64,000 bases of DNA from an uncultured bacterium. GTDB taxonomy: Bacteria > Cyanobacteriota > Vampirovibrionia > Gastranaerophilales > Gastranaerophilaceae. How positions within the stretch are numbered: position 1 is the first letter of the stretch; the number at the start of each line of letters is the position of its first letter. The notes beneath the pieces were generated by a model, which saw only the letters and a list, made by a program, of their open reading frames with translations, did not search any database and was not told the DNA's origin. The stretch covers positions 78,243 through 142,242 of the forward strand of contig CACWTN010000003.1 of NCBI GenBank assembly GCA_902763805.1, read 5' to 3'. The position numbers were made by a program, and so were the translations under genes. This document shows, in pieces, positions 10,146-20,002 of this stretch.

Positions 10146-10981
10146 CTCATAGCCATAAGGAGTTCTCTTATAACCTTTGTTGCAACGGCAGTTGAAGCTC
10201 CGCTTGAATCATAATCGGGAGCAAGTTCAACTACGTCTGCGCCAATAATATTGAATTTTGAGATGTATTTAAACCAGCCTAAAAGCTCGTTAAATGTTAA
10301 ACCGCCGACTTCTGGAGTTCCTGTTCCGGGCATTATTGATGTATCAAGCACATCAAGGTCAACCGTTACAAAAACAGGCTTGTCTTTTAATACATCAAGG
10401 TCTTCGTATTTTAAAGCTCTTGTGTTATATTTTTCCATAAGCTCAAACTCGTCTTTCATACCTGAGCGGATACCTATTTGTTTAAGGTTCTCAAAGCCGA
10501 TAATATTGCCGGAATGACGGATTACAGCAGAATGAGAAAGTTCTTCTCCTAAGTATTCTTCCCTGAGGTCTGTATGAGCGTCGAAATGTATAATTGCCAC
10601 ATCCTTGTAGTATTTTGATACAGCTTTTATTTCAGGTAAAGTTACGAGGTGCTCACCACCGATTCCGAAAACTTTTTTGCCGTCTTTATAAATGTCTTCT
10701 ACGTTTTTTTCAATTAAATCAAGTGACTTAACGGTATTTCCGAGCGGAAACTCCAAATCCCCCGCATCGTGAAAGTTGCAGTCTTCAAGATGTTTGTCAA
10801 AATTAGGAGAGTATTCTTCAAGTCCCCAGCTTGCGAGCCTTATTTGCTCGGGTGCAAATCTTGAACCGGGGCGGTAAGATACCGTGCCGTCAAAAGGAAG
10901 TCCTAACATTACTATCTCTGAAGATGTGTAATCCTTGTTTTCACCCATCCAATTTCTGTCTAAAAACGGTCCTCTTAACAT
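10142..10981 (-). CDS. speB: Agmatinase / arginase-family ureohydrolase
   Basis: Hydrolyses agmatine to putrescine and urea in polyamine synthesis. The binuclear manganese ligands are all present: His111 (GGEH), Asp134, His136 and Asp138 (DAHTD), Asp208 and Asp210 (VDLDVLD). The PGTGTPE loop after them is typical of agmatinase rather than arginase. At 279 residues it is close to the bacterial agmatinase norm. AAAAGGAGAAAG sits directly before the ATG. No speA or speE was seen nearby, so the pathway partners lie elsewhere. Formiminoglutamase is an alternative within the family but less likely. Confidence 0.9.
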   Translation of the reverse strand: MLRGPFLDRNWMGENKDYTSSEIVMLGLPFDGTVSYRPGSRFAPEQIRLASWGLEEYSPNFDKHLEDCNFHDAGDLEFPLGNTVKSLDLIEKNVEDIYKDGKKVFGIGGEHLVTLPEIKAVSKYYKDVAIIHFDAHTDLREEYLGEELSHSAVIRHSGNIIGFENLKQIGIRSGMKDEFELMEKYNTRALKYEDLDVLKDKPVFVTVDLDVLDTSIMPGTGTPEVGGLTFNELLGWFKYISKFNIIGADVVELAPDYDSSGASTAVATKVIRELLMAMS

Positions 10982-11055
10982 ACTTTCTCCTTTTTTCTGT
11001 TATTTTATAATACAACAGGGGTAAACAGGAGTAAATAGGAGATAAATCAAGAGTG

Positions 11056-12474
11056 TTATGCTACGTTATTACGTTCGTCCAGTTCATTTTTCATCTTCTG
11101 TTTCGCATCGTAGTTTTTTGCATAGTCTTTTTCTATAAATGCCTCTAATCTTGATGTTTTTAAATTTGAAAGCAGCTCATCATAAAAATCACCAACGGCC
11201 TTAATAATTAAAAATCTTTGTGACGTTTCATCTTTAAGTTTAAATTGTTCAATAGCAGTCTGTTCATCATATTGTGATACATATTCTTTGCCGGTAAATA
11301 CGTCTTTTAAGGCTCTAAAATCACCGTTTTTAATAGCTTCTCTAAACTTTATTATTTTAATAGAATATGTTTCTACTTCTGATAATCCATTTGAATCTTC
11401 TTCTTTTTCGGCAGAATCTTTTTCTATTATATATTTTTCAGGTTCAGGTTCAAAATTTTGTAATATCTTCTGACTTTTTTCCATTGATTTTGCAACAACT
11501 TCCCGGGGGGCCTGTTTAAAGTTTCCGTTTTTATCTACTGCGGATTTTTCTCTTGTTTTGTCTTCCAGTATTTTAGAGAAACGATTGTTACTGGATTTTT
11601 CCAGCATTTCTATAATTTTGTTTTTATCGACATTAAATTCGCCGTCCGGAATACTTGAAATTATGTCTGCCATCCCTTCCAGATAGTTTTCATAACCCGG
11701 GATTTTCTTAGCATTCTGGTTTATACCGTATATGATTTCTTCAGCTTTGTCTTTTTTTTCTGGATTTGTTAAAACATCTTTTACAATAACTATCCTGATT
11801 TTAAGGCATTTGCAATATTCAAGAACGGCAGTTTTTTTATCTCCTTCAGGAAGTTCGTTAATTTTTTTGTTACGTTCTTCTTCTGAGATACCTTTTCTGA
11901 ATAATTCTTCAATTATATCAGGGTATTTTTTGTAGATTTCTTCAGCTTTCTTTTCGTTTTCTTCGCTTAATTTTTCTGTTCCAGGAATCGATCTGAATTT
12001 AACAAGTTCGCTTTGAACTTTTGTATCCAAATCTTTAAATGTTTCATAAGTTATACTGTCAGCGCATTGTTGGCGTAATTTTTCATCTTCAAAACTTTCA
12101 AAGAACATTCTTATTAAATCCGGGCAGGAGCTAAAATCTTTTAAAATATCATTTATTTTAGCGGATTTTGTTTTGTCGTCCATTTTTTCAAGGATGGTTT
12201 TAAAACGTTGTTTTATTAAAGAAGCGGTAGATGATTTATTTTCTTGCAGTATCTCTTGCAGAGACCGTCCCGTTTCTTTTTCAATGGATGCTTTAAAATT
12301 ATCTAGGGTAAGTTCTGTTTTAAGAAAATCATTATTTTCTGGGGTTTGTACTATTTCAGCAACTTCTTTATTTGTATTTTCAGTTTGTTTTTCTACTGCT
12401 TTGGTACTTAAAGTTTGAGTTGTTTTATCTGTCTTAGCAGCTAAATTGCCGCTAATGCTTAAAGAAGGTGTCAT
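11056..12474 (-). CDS. Charged helical cytoplasmic-looking protein, unknown
   Basis: Unrecognised 472-residue protein with no signal peptide or membrane segment. It is extremely rich in Lys and Glu with long predicted helices, and the first 60 residues are Thr/Asn-rich and probably disordered. Its C-terminus (KQKMKNELDERN) is a charged helix. It lies alone between speB and the secreted paralog pair, all on the minus strand. The 75-base gap to speB has no clear terminator. Structural or scaffold roles are possible but unsupported. Confidence 0.6.
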   Translation of the reverse strand: MTPSLSISGNLAAKTDKTTQTLSTKAVEKQTENTNKEVAEIVQTPENNDFLKTELTLDNFKASIEKETGRSLQEILQENKSSTASLIKQRFKTILEKMDDKTKSAKINDILKDFSSCPDLIRMFFESFEDEKLRQQCADSITYETFKDLDTKVQSELVKFRSIPGTEKLSEENEKKAEEIYKKYPDIIEELFRKGISEEERNKKINELPEGDKKTAVLEYCKCLKIRIVIVKDVLTNPEKKDKAEEIIYGINQNAKKIPGYENYLEGMADIISSIPDGEFNVDKNKIIEMLEKSSNNRFSKILEDKTREKSAVDKNGNFKQAPREVVAKSMEKSQKILQNFEPEPEKYIIEKDSAEKEEDSNGLSEVETYSIKIIKFREAIKNGDFRALKDVFTGKEYVSQYDEQTAIEQFKLKDETSQRFLIIKAVGDFYDELLSNLKTSRLEAFIEKDYAKNYDAKQKMKNELDERNNVA

Positions 12475-12621
12475 CTTACTTTTATCCTCTGGAAATTTTT
12501 TAATTTAAATATTTATAACGAACATAAATAAAAAAAAAAAAATAAGTGTACAAATTTCACTTATTTTATATTTTGTTACAAAACTTAATATTGTTATTGC
12601 CCAAAGTTTGTCCGAAAGAAA

Positions 12622-13473
12622 TTACTTGTTATTTGGGCTTACGGAATCCATCCACTTGTCATAATAGCTTTTTAAGCCGGTATATTTATCAAAGAAATTG
12701 TATTCGTTGAAGAAATTGCAGTTATCAAGTGTTTTTTCAAACATCATTTTATCTATTATAAACATTTTGTATGCAATTAGTGATGATAGTGACATATTGT
12801 CTGTTTTGTCATTAATAACATTTCTTTCAAATTTACCTATTCTTAAACGGTATTGCATGAGTTCATCTTCATTAAAATCAATTCTGTTTTCGGCGATATC
12901 ATCCAGCTTTCTGGATAGTTCTCTTGCTGTTGGCTTATGGTCAAAAGATAGCAAATTCAGTATGACAGGTGTGTAATCTTCATTTAGCCACTTTTCTGCA
13001 ACTTTACCATAATCATTAACACCTTTGTAAAAATTAGGTCCGATTTCCTTCACTTTTGCTGCTAAATCCGGGTTGACTTTTGCAAGTAAATCAGTATTTT
13101 TATTTAGCAAAAGAAATAATTGCTGCCTGTCCAATTCGTGCTGAATCTGGGCGCTTGCAAGAAATGTTCCGCAATTATCGTATATGACTTTTATAATATC
13201 ATTTATTTGTTTAAGGTTTTCGTCATTGTCTGCAAATTTTTTGAAATTATTATCAAGTTTTTGATTGTGCACAGACGGGACAGATGCCTGTGTTACACCC
13301 TGCAGGCTGACGGCTCTCAAAGCTTCAGCACCGCTTTTTGATAAAACTTCCGTTTGGTTTTGTTTTGGAGCAGTATTTACGTTTGTTATCGGTTTTGTTG
13401 CATAAACTGCAGCAGAACCCATTAATAATGCGCTTAAAATGCTGGTTTTTGCAAATTTATTAATCGTTATCAT
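12622..13473 (-). CDS. Secreted paralog A (unknown family)
   Basis: Unrecognised 283-residue protein with a clear signal peptide (about 1-25, ending VYA). A conserved block around NQTEVLSKSGAEALRA is followed by a helical domain. It is a tandem paralog of the next gene upstream (13507-14361). The two share the signal peptide style, the NQTEV-SK-GAEAL block, the motif QHE-DR near residue 112, KPTA-E-RLDDIA near 190, and the C-terminal AYKMF-IDK-MFEK. Shared conserved residues are mostly helical, with no obvious catalytic triad. An extracytoplasmic location is well supported. Confidence 0.7.
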   Translation of the reverse strand: MITINKFAKTSILSALLMGSAAVYATKPITNVNTAPKQNQTEVLSKSGAEALRAVSLQGVTQASVPSVHNQKLDNNFKKFADNDENLKQINDIIKVIYDNCGTFLASAQIQHELDRQQLFLLLNKNTDLLAKVNPDLAAKVKEIGPNFYKGVNDYGKVAEKWLNEDYTPVILNLLSFDHKPTARELSRKLDDIAENRIDFNEDELMQYRLRIGKFERNVINDKTDNMSLSSLIAYKMFIIDKMMFEKTLDNCNFFNEYNFFDKYTGLKSYYDKWMDSVSPNNK

Positions 13474-13506
13474 ATGATTAACTCCTGATTTACAGTATTT
13501 TTATAC

Positions 13507-14361
13507 TTAAAATTTAACAGTTGTCGGGGAAACTGATTCCATCCATTCTCTGTAATAATTAACCAGTTTTGGGAAACTACCTTCTCCATACAGAACGCTT
13601 ACGCCATCCAGTTCTTTTTCAAACATGAGCTTATCTATTAAAAACATCTTATATGCTGCAAGTTTTGCCATAGACTGATTATCTGTTTTGTTCAAAAGAA
13701 CTTTTGACTTATAACCGTTACTGTACGTGAAGTATTCAATTCTTTCGTCCAAGTTGAACCCTGTTTTTTTTGTTGCAATGTCATCTAATCTGTCTATAAC
13801 TTCTTCTGCAGTTGGTTTATAGCTGAATTGAAAATTGCTCATAAGAGCTGATGTATAGTCTTTAAACATCCAATCCAACACTTTTTCGTGTTTTGGTTTT
13901 ATAGTTGCATAAAAATCAGGTCCGAATCCTTCAATTTTTTTTGCAAGCTCAGGGTTTATATTACTTGTTTTATAAATTTTAGTATTGCCTGTCATAAAAT
14001 GGTATAAAGCTCTGCGGTCTATTTCGTGCTGCATAAGGGCACTGCCCAAAAAAGCGCCCTGAACGTTATAAACATTGTTTATTAAATCATTCACGCCTTT
14101 TCTGTCAGCATCGGTCACAATAAATTTTTTGAGTCTTTCATCAAGCTGCGTATTGTGTGTGGTAGGAACAGTTGTTTGTTGAATACTTTGTAAATTTGCT
14201 GCTTTCAGTGCTTCTGCGCCAGCCTTTGATACAACTTCCGTTTGATTTTGATTTGGTGTTGTATTTATGTTTGTAATGGGGTTTGATGCTTTAACTGCAG
14301 CTGCTCCCATTAATAGTGTGCCAATGATGCCTACTTTTGCTATTTTGTGTATTGTTGTCAT
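13507..14361 (-). CDS. Secreted paralog B (unknown family)
   Basis: 284-residue partner of the gene at 12622-13473, separated by 33 bases and probably in one transcript. It has a signal peptide at about 1-25 (ending VKA), then the same NQTEVVSKAGAEALKA block and the same helical domain, ending near EWMESVSPTT. The two proteins look about 40-45% identical by eye, so the duplication is not recent. The ribosome binding site is weak. No function is assigned. Confidence 0.7.
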   Translation of the reverse strand: MTTIHKIAKVGIIGTLLMGAAAVKASNPITNINTTPNQNQTEVVSKAGAEALKAANLQSIQQTTVPTTHNTQLDERLKKFIVTDADRKGVNDLINNVYNVQGAFLGSALMQHEIDRRALYHFMTGNTKIYKTSNINPELAKKIEGFGPDFYATIKPKHEKVLDWMFKDYTSALMSNFQFSYKPTAEEVIDRLDDIATKKTGFNLDERIEYFTYSNGYKSKVLLNKTDNQSMAKLAAYKMFLIDKLMFEKELDGVSVLYGEGSFPKLVNYYREWMESVSPTTVKF

Positions 14362-14505
14362 AAATGTTCGGTTCCTAAAATAGTGTACTTATATATCCTA
14401 ATATATATATAACATCTAAATAAATAATTTGCTTAAATTTATATAAAAGTTTACATTTTTTAATTATTTCAGAACAATTCCGTCTGAATTGCGTTTAATA
14501 TGATG

Positions 14506-14511
14506 TATAAT
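14506..14511 (+). promoter_or_regulatory. -10 box of the VWA gene
   Basis: TATAAT lies 25 bases before the VWA ATG and is followed by a strong AGGAG ribosome binding site. The -35 match (TCTGAA at 14483-14488, 17-base spacer) is poor. Confidence 0.4.
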
Positions 14512-14536
14512 ACTTTTATTACAGGAGTGAATTAAT

Positions 14537-15448
14537 ATGAATAAAAAAATACTGGCGTTAATAATCGCAGGAGCAACAATTGCGACAACGGCTGTATTTG
14601 CAGCTAAATATACAGTAAATAAATCAGGCACGGTTAAAAATCAAACAGGGCAGACAATTACATCTCCGGCAAATACGGTTAATCAAAATTACTACAACAA
14701 TTATTATGCCCAAAATTATGTAAACAATAACGTTGTTAACAAAACCGCAGTTGAAAATATTGAGATAGTTATGGATTTTTCGGGCAGTATGTCAAACTGG
14801 ATTGTTGCCGCAAAACGCAGTATGTCTGCAATAATTGCTCAGATACCTTCAACGACAAAAGTCGGATTCCGAGTATTCGGACATGACAGTAACGGAAATA
14901 ACCCGACAAGTATTCATACGCTGCAGGATGTGAAAAAGATCGTTAAAAATGGCAATAAGTTCACTGTAGTAACAGAAAAAAGTCCTCTTGGAACAACAAG
15001 GGGTGCGTGCAGTGCAACAAAACAGGTTTCACCGATGATTGCGGCTAACTCAAATTCTATACTTGCCGGTATGAACTCTGTTGATATAGGCGGCGCAACT
15101 CCGCTTGTGTATGCACTCGACAGAGCCGCATATCAGGATTTTTCTTACCTTGATACAACATCTCCAAAGAAAATAGTGCTTATAACGGACGGCGGCGAAA
15201 ACTGCGGCGGTGATCCATGTGCATTTGCCCGTTCGCTTATGAGAAAACGTTCGGATATTCATATTGATGTCGTTCTTGTTTCATCTTATTCAAAATCACT
15301 TTCCTGTCTTGCTTCAACAACGGGCGGTCACCTGTATAATGTTGATAACTTAGGTGATTTTTCAAACACTATGACAAAAACGATTCTTTCTCAGCCTGCA
15401 ACCCAACAAGAAATCAGGAAGCAAAGCTACGAATTTATTGCTGATTAG
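14537..15448 (+). CDS. Secreted von Willebrand factor A domain protein
   Basis: 303-residue extracytoplasmic protein with an N-terminal signal or anchor (residues 1-22), then an Asn/Tyr-rich low-complexity linker (about 30-70). The VWA domain carries the metal-ion-dependent adhesion motif DxSxS at Asp80-Ser84, and the second acidic loop is TDGGENCGG. Four Cys residues in the C-terminal half could form disulfides. VWA domains bind protein partners through a divalent metal. Adhesion or assembly at the cell surface is likely, but no partner is visible nearby. A strong AGGAG precedes the ATG. Confidence 0.85.
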   Translation: MNKKILALIIAGATIATTAVFAAKYTVNKSGTVKNQTGQTITSPANTVNQNYYNNYYAQNYVNNNVVNKTAVENIEIVMDFSGSMSNWIVAAKRSMSAIIAQIPSTTKVGFRVFGHDSNGNNPTSIHTLQDVKKIVKNGNKFTVVTEKSPLGTTRGACSATKQVSPMIAANSNSILAGMNSVDIGGATPLVYALDRAAYQDFSYLDTTSPKKIVLITDGGENCGGDPCAFARSLMRKRSDIHIDVVLVSSYSKSLSCLASTTGGHLYNVDNLGDFSNTMTKTILSQPATQQEIRKQSYEFIAD

Positions 15449-15486
15449 TCGCAGGGGTAAATTTTTGGCGTTAAATACTACAGCCA

Positions 15487-16662
15487 CTACAGAACTTCTA
15501 CTATTTGTCTGATATTTTCACTTGTAATGTTGTTCAGAGCCTGTTCTTTGTGTGCCTGTGTAAGAGCCTGTTTGTCTTTTAGCGTGGTTAAAACCTTCAG
15601 CAGTAAAGTCTGGTTTGAGCTGTCCAAAAGTGTTTCAAGTTCTTCAATATCGTTAATATAATCAACCGCAAAGAACACAAAGTCGCTTTCTTCAAAGAGT
15701 TCATCATATAACAGACTGTTTAGTTTGTTGACATTTAATCCTTTCAGAAACTTGTTGATATTAGCAATTTCATCTTTTGTGTTTTTATCGCAATCAAACA
15801 GGTATTCTTCGTTTTCCTCAAATGATGCAAATTTTTCTTTTGCCATTCGGAGAAGAAGTGCGGATGCGCTTGTCAGCTTGTCATAATACAGATTTTCAAA
15901 TATTTCGGCTAAATTGTAATCAATAGCTGACATAGGTGACAGAATCTCGCCTATTGCATTAACAATGTTGCACAAAATAAGAACTGCATTTTCCGTATCA
16001 TTTTCGAGCATTGTTTCAAGACTTGTCAAAAACGGAATCTCAGCCGCAATGTTTTCTGAAAGTGAGGATTTTTTCATAACATCTATAATCTGCGGTAAAG
16101 TGTCTTTTGCACCGTATGTAACAAGGAATTTGACCGCATTATATTGTTCAAACTCATCTTCCGCATCAAGCTGTTTAATCGCAAGTTCTTTTGATACGGT
16201 ATCGTCGTTATGCGCCAATACTTCAATAGCGTTGCTGCTGACACTCTCGTCATCGGAATTTGCGGCTTCTCTTATTTGCGGCATTATGTCATCAACTTTT
16301 CCCTTCGGAAGAAGCGACATATATTTTAGTGAATATGCTTTTCTCGCATTATTGCCTTCCGTAAAGAACGTTTTTATATCAGAAAGTAAGCTTTCGCCTT
16401 TGTACTCTGTGAGGACTTCTGCAAAAACACTGTCGTATGAAGGTGAATAATAATCAAAAAATTTTAATAAATTCAGGCAATTATTTTCATTACAGGTTTT
16501 TTTTATACGTTTTGCGACATTTGTTTTCACAAAATCAAACAGAAAATCGTCCTGTTTAACGAGCTTTTTAAATAACTCAATATCAGGAGTGTCAACAAGA
16601 ATTTTAGCTGCCTGTTCAAACTCGGCAGGATTTTTCCCTGTAAGCGCTTTAAATAAGTCCAT
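15487..16662 (-). CDS. HEAT-repeat-like helical protein
   Basis: 391-residue all-helical protein. Residues about 110-200 show the spacing of HEAT/armadillo repeats: pairs of helices such as IMPQIREAANSDDESVSSNAIEVL, then ELAIKQLDAEDEFEQYNAVKFLV, then TLPQIIDVMKKSSLSENIAAEIPFL. It starts 6 bases after the stop of the DprA-like gene, so the two form an operon. HEAT proteins are scaffolds, and no enzymatic motif is visible. Whether it partners the upstream nucleotide-binding protein is inference from linkage. Confidence 0.65.
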   Translation of the reverse strand: MDLFKALTGKNPAEFEQAAKILVDTPDIELFKKLVKQDDFLFDFVKTNVAKRIKKTCNENNCLNLLKFFDYYSPSYDSVFAEVLTEYKGESLLSDIKTFFTEGNNARKAYSLKYMSLLPKGKVDDIMPQIREAANSDDESVSSNAIEVLAHNDDTVSKELAIKQLDAEDEFEQYNAVKFLVTYGAKDTLPQIIDVMKKSSLSENIAAEIPFLTSLETMLENDTENAVLILCNIVNAIGEILSPMSAIDYNLAEIFENLYYDKLTSASALLLRMAKEKFASFEENEEYLFDCDKNTKDEIANINKFLKGLNVNKLNSLLYDELFEESDFVFFAVDYINDIEELETLLDSSNQTLLLKVLTTLKDKQALTQAHKEQALNNITSENIRQIVEVL

Positions 16663-16668
16663 AACTGA

Positions 16669-17250
16669 TTAATCCAAATAGAAAACTGTGATAACTTTGT
16701 GATTTTCTTCTGCGTATTCAACTGCTCTGTGGAGCGTTTTACTTGTGTGAGAAAGGAAACAAATCATCTGGTTGCAATCATCAATAATTTCTCTGTTACA
16801 TACTCTTGATGCGTCAGCCAGAGTCATCATAGCTCTGTCAGAGTGTTCAACAATATTCGGAACACCGATTAACTGATCCTGAACGTCAGACGGTTGTTGT
16901 CCTATAGTCTGGGGTAAAATAACTTTTAATTTATCAGGGTTTGATTTCATAGCACCGCGGATAGCTGCTGCGTTTGTACCGCAGGAACCGCCGGAGGTGA
17001 TTATAGTATTTCCCTGCTGAACAAGAGCGGTTGCTAATGTTTCTATCATCTGCTGATGAGTAATAGCAAGGTTTCTTGAACCAATGATTGCAATTCTCTT
17101 TGCCGGTTGTTTGATGGTAGCAAGCTCCATAGCAAGCTCATCAACCGTATCCGGTGCATTATCAGCTGTATCCAAATCGTCAACGGGAACCATTATTGAC
17201 GGTTGTTGTTCATTATTATTTTCATCAACGGAATCTGTAATTTCAATCAT
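16669..17250 (-). CDS. DprA/LOG-like Rossmann-fold protein
   Basis: 193-residue protein. After a Glu/Asp-rich, probably disordered N-terminal 50 residues, a Rossmann-like domain starts with KRIAIIGSRN. It contains SGGSCGTNAAAIRGA, the counterpart of the DprA motif SGGARGID-AAH, which contacts nucleotide or single-stranded DNA. It is much shorter than true DprA (300+ residues with SAM and winged-helix domains), so it is a DprA-like or SLOG-type protein rather than DprA itself. AGAAGG precedes the ATG. It is the first gene of a two-gene operon with the HEAT-like protein and is divergent from pcrA. Confidence 0.75.
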   Translation of the reverse strand: MIEITDSVDENNNEQQPSIMVPVDDLDTADNAPDTVDELAMELATIKQPAKRIAIIGSRNLAITHQQMIETLATALVQQGNTIITSGGSCGTNAAAIRGAMKSNPDKLKVILPQTIGQQPSDVQDQLIGVPNIVEHSDRAMMTLADASRVCNREIIDDCNQMICFLSHTSKTLHRAVEYAEENHKVITVFYLD

Positions 17251-17340
17251 TTGTTCACCTTCTGTTAGTATATTGTCTTTTGTTTGTCTTTTTTGTATGC
17301 TTAGTATGATAGCATAAAATTCAGATTTTGGGAATAGGGA

Positions 17341-19896
17341 ATGGAAAATATTTTAGAGGGGCTTAATAAAGAACAAAAGGAAGCTGCCCAAACAACACAA
17401 GGAGCATTGCTGATTTTAGCCGGTGCAGGAAGCGGAAAAACAAAGGTTCTGACTTCCAGAATTGCTTATATGGTTCAACACGGAGCTGTTGCAGGCAAAA
17501 TATTGGCTGTAACGTTTACAAATAAGGCTGCACGGGAGATGAGAGAACGTCTTGCCAAAATGGTTGGCGAGAATGTTGTTAAATATATGTGGGTAGGTAC
17601 TTTTCACAGTATTTGCGGTCGTATATTGAGGCAGGATATTGAGAATTATTCATTCCGTTCAGGTAAGAAACTTGATAAGAATTTTACTATATATGATGAA
17701 ACAGATTCGCTGGCGATTATAAAACAGGCAATAAAGAAGATAAATCTTGATGACAAGGTATATCAGCCCAAATTGATTAAAGCTGTTATATCAAATGCCA
17801 AGAACAAAATGCAGGACGCATATACATTTGCGACGTTTGCACGTGATTTCAAATCTCAGAATATTGCAAAGGTTTTTGAATTTTATGAAAATACGCTTAA
17901 TAACAATAACGCAATAGATTTTGACGATATGCTTCTGATTACGGTTAATCTGCTGGAACAAAATTCTGAAGTCAGAGAAAAGTATTACAAGAAATTTCAG
18001 CATATACTTGTAGATGAGTATCAGGACACGAACCAGGCTCAGTATCAGCTTGTAAAGGCGCTTTATACTAATTTACAGCCTAAAGTTCCTGAAACACGCT
18101 CTCTTTGCGTAGTAGGTGATGTTGACCAATCTATTTATTCCTGGCGTGGTGCGGATTTCAGGATTATCCTGAATTTTCAGAATGATTTCCCGAATGCAAA
18201 AGTTGTTAAACTTGAGCAAAACTATCGTTCTACGGCTAATATTTTGAATGCGGCTAATTCTATTATTGAAAATAATGAAGAACGTGTTGATAAAGTTTTG
18301 TATTCCCAAAAGGGTGACGGTGAAAAGATATCTTTGTATGAAGCGCAGGATGAAGCTGACGAAGCAAACTATATTGTTAAATGTATAAGAGATACTTCTG
18401 ATAATTACAACCAGTTTGCGATTTTGTACAGAACTAACAATCAGTCCCGTGCATTGGAAGAAGCACTTATCGCATCAGGCATACCCTACAGAATATACGG
18501 CGGTCTGAAGTTCTATGACAGAAAAGAAATCAAGGATGCTATTGCCTATCTGAAGCTTGTTTATAACCCTGATGATTCGCAGTCTTTAAGAAGAATAGTA
18601 AATGTTCCTAAGCGTGCAATAGGTGAAACGACACTCAAACATCTTCAGGAATACGCTGATGATAATGATTTGAGCTTGTTTGGAGCAATAAAGGACGTCG
18701 ATAATATTGAAACAATCAAATCGGGTACCGCTGCTAAACTCAAAGATTTTGCAACATTAATAGAAAAATTTAAAGAGGCAGAAAAAAGGTACTCACTTCC
18801 TGAATTTTTGGGATTAATCCTTGAAAGAAGCGGATATTTAAAGGAACTTCACGAATCAAATACCGATGAGGATGAAATCAGGATAGAAAACTTGCAGGAG
18901 CTTGTAAACGTAGCAAATGAGTTTGAACCTGAAGAAGACGATAATATTCTCGGAGAGTTTTTAACTCAGGTTTCTTTGGTATCTGATATAGACGGAATGG
19001 ACGAAATCGCTAATAACGTTACATTAATGACGCTTCACGCATCAAAGGGTTTGGAGTTTCCGATAGTATTTCTTGCAGGTTGTGATGAGGGGATATTCCC
19101 GTCTGCAAGATGCTCAAATACGACATCAGAGCTTGAAGAAGAACGCCGTCTTATGTATGTGGGTGTAACAAGAGCGGAAAATAAGCTTTATCTTACAACA
19201 GCAAAACGCCGTCAGATGTGGGGAGAATACAAGTATTACACTCCGAGCAGATTTTTGGATGAAATTCCCGCTAATCTTATAGATGAAGAAGAATCCGCAT
19301 ATTCAGAATATTCATCCGACAGAAGTACGTTCAGAACTGCCGTTAAGTCAGTAAGGGGTAAATATAATGAATCCGAAACTGTTAAAAAAACGACCGCATC
19401 TTTTAATTCTGATGGTTATGTGAAACCTTCAACGGGGTTTGGCTCAAATTTTGTTGCTCCCGGCAGTAAAAAAACAACAACATCAACTTCAACGGGATTC
19501 GGTTCAAACTTCACCGCTCCGAAAGTTAATAAGACTACAACAGTGGTTAAAAGAACTCCTTCAAAAATGATTGTTAAGAAAAATCCGATTAACAAAGAAA
19601 AAGAAGATGAAAGAATGAGGGCTTTCTGGGAAAATAATCCGATTAAGCAAAAAATAGAAGAAGAAAAAAGAAAAGAAGCGGAAAAGGCTGAAGAGAAAAA
19701 ACAGCAGGAAGAACTTAAAAACGCAACAACTCAATATTTCTTTAATGTAGGCGAGAGAGTTTTTCATGAAAAATTAGGTATAGGACATATAGCAGATGTT
19801 ATCCAAATCGGTGACAGCACGATGTATACAATTGATTTTGGCAAATTGGGTAAAAAAGCGATGGATGCTGCCTATGCCCATTTGAAAAAATTCTGA
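17341..19896 (+). CDS. pcrA: ATP-dependent DNA helicase PcrA/UvrD
   Basis: Superfamily 1A 3'-5' helicase for nucleotide-excision repair, replication restart and Rep-like functions. Walker A is AGAGSGKT at 27-34, followed by GTFHSICGRILR (motif Ic), DEYQDTNQ (Walker B), GDVDQSIYSWRGA (motif III), QNYRST (motif IV), HASKGLEFP (motif V) and GVTRAENKL (motif VI). At 851 residues it is longer than E. coli UvrD because of a Thr/Lys-rich linker around 680-790 that contains two copies of TGFGSNF-AP. The C-terminal Tudor-like domain (VGERVFHEKLGIGHI) is the RNA-polymerase-contacting part of PcrA. GGGAATAGGG precedes the ATG. Confidence 0.95.
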   Translation: MENILEGLNKEQKEAAQTTQGALLILAGAGSGKTKVLTSRIAYMVQHGAVAGKILAVTFTNKAAREMRERLAKMVGENVVKYMWVGTFHSICGRILRQDIENYSFRSGKKLDKNFTIYDETDSLAIIKQAIKKINLDDKVYQPKLIKAVISNAKNKMQDAYTFATFARDFKSQNIAKVFEFYENTLNNNNAIDFDDMLLITVNLLEQNSEVREKYYKKFQHILVDEYQDTNQAQYQLVKALYTNLQPKVPETRSLCVVGDVDQSIYSWRGADFRIILNFQNDFPNAKVVKLEQNYRSTANILNAANSIIENNEERVDKVLYSQKGDGEKISLYEAQDEADEANYIVKCIRDTSDNYNQFAILYRTNNQSRALEEALIASGIPYRIYGGLKFYDRKEIKDAIAYLKLVYNPDDSQSLRRIVNVPKRAIGETTLKHLQEYADDNDLSLFGAIKDVDNIETIKSGTAAKLKDFATLIEKFKEAEKRYSLPEFLGLILERSGYLKELHESNTDEDEIRIENLQELVNVANEFEPEEDDNILGEFLTQVSLVSDIDGMDEIANNVTLMTLHASKGLEFPIVFLAGCDEGIFPSARCSNTTSELEEERRLMYVGVTRAENKLYLTTAKRRQMWGEYKYYTPSRFLDEIPANLIDEEESAYSEYSSDRSTFRTAVKSVRGKYNESETVKKTTASFNSDGYVKPSTGFGSNFVAPGSKKTTTSTSTGFGSNFTAPKVNKTTTVVKRTPSKMIVKKNPINKEKEDERMRAFWENNPIKQKIEEEKRKEAEKAEEKKQQEELKNATTQYFFNVGERVFHEKLGIGHIADVIQIGDSTMYTIDFGKLGKKAMDAAYAHLKKF

Positions 19897-20002
19897 TGAA
19901 ATTTATTAAAACTTTTGTAACAATTCTTTACGATTAACCTCATAGAAAGTCAATTTCCCATAAAAAAAACCGTTTATATATATAGATGGGATATTGGATA
20001 CT

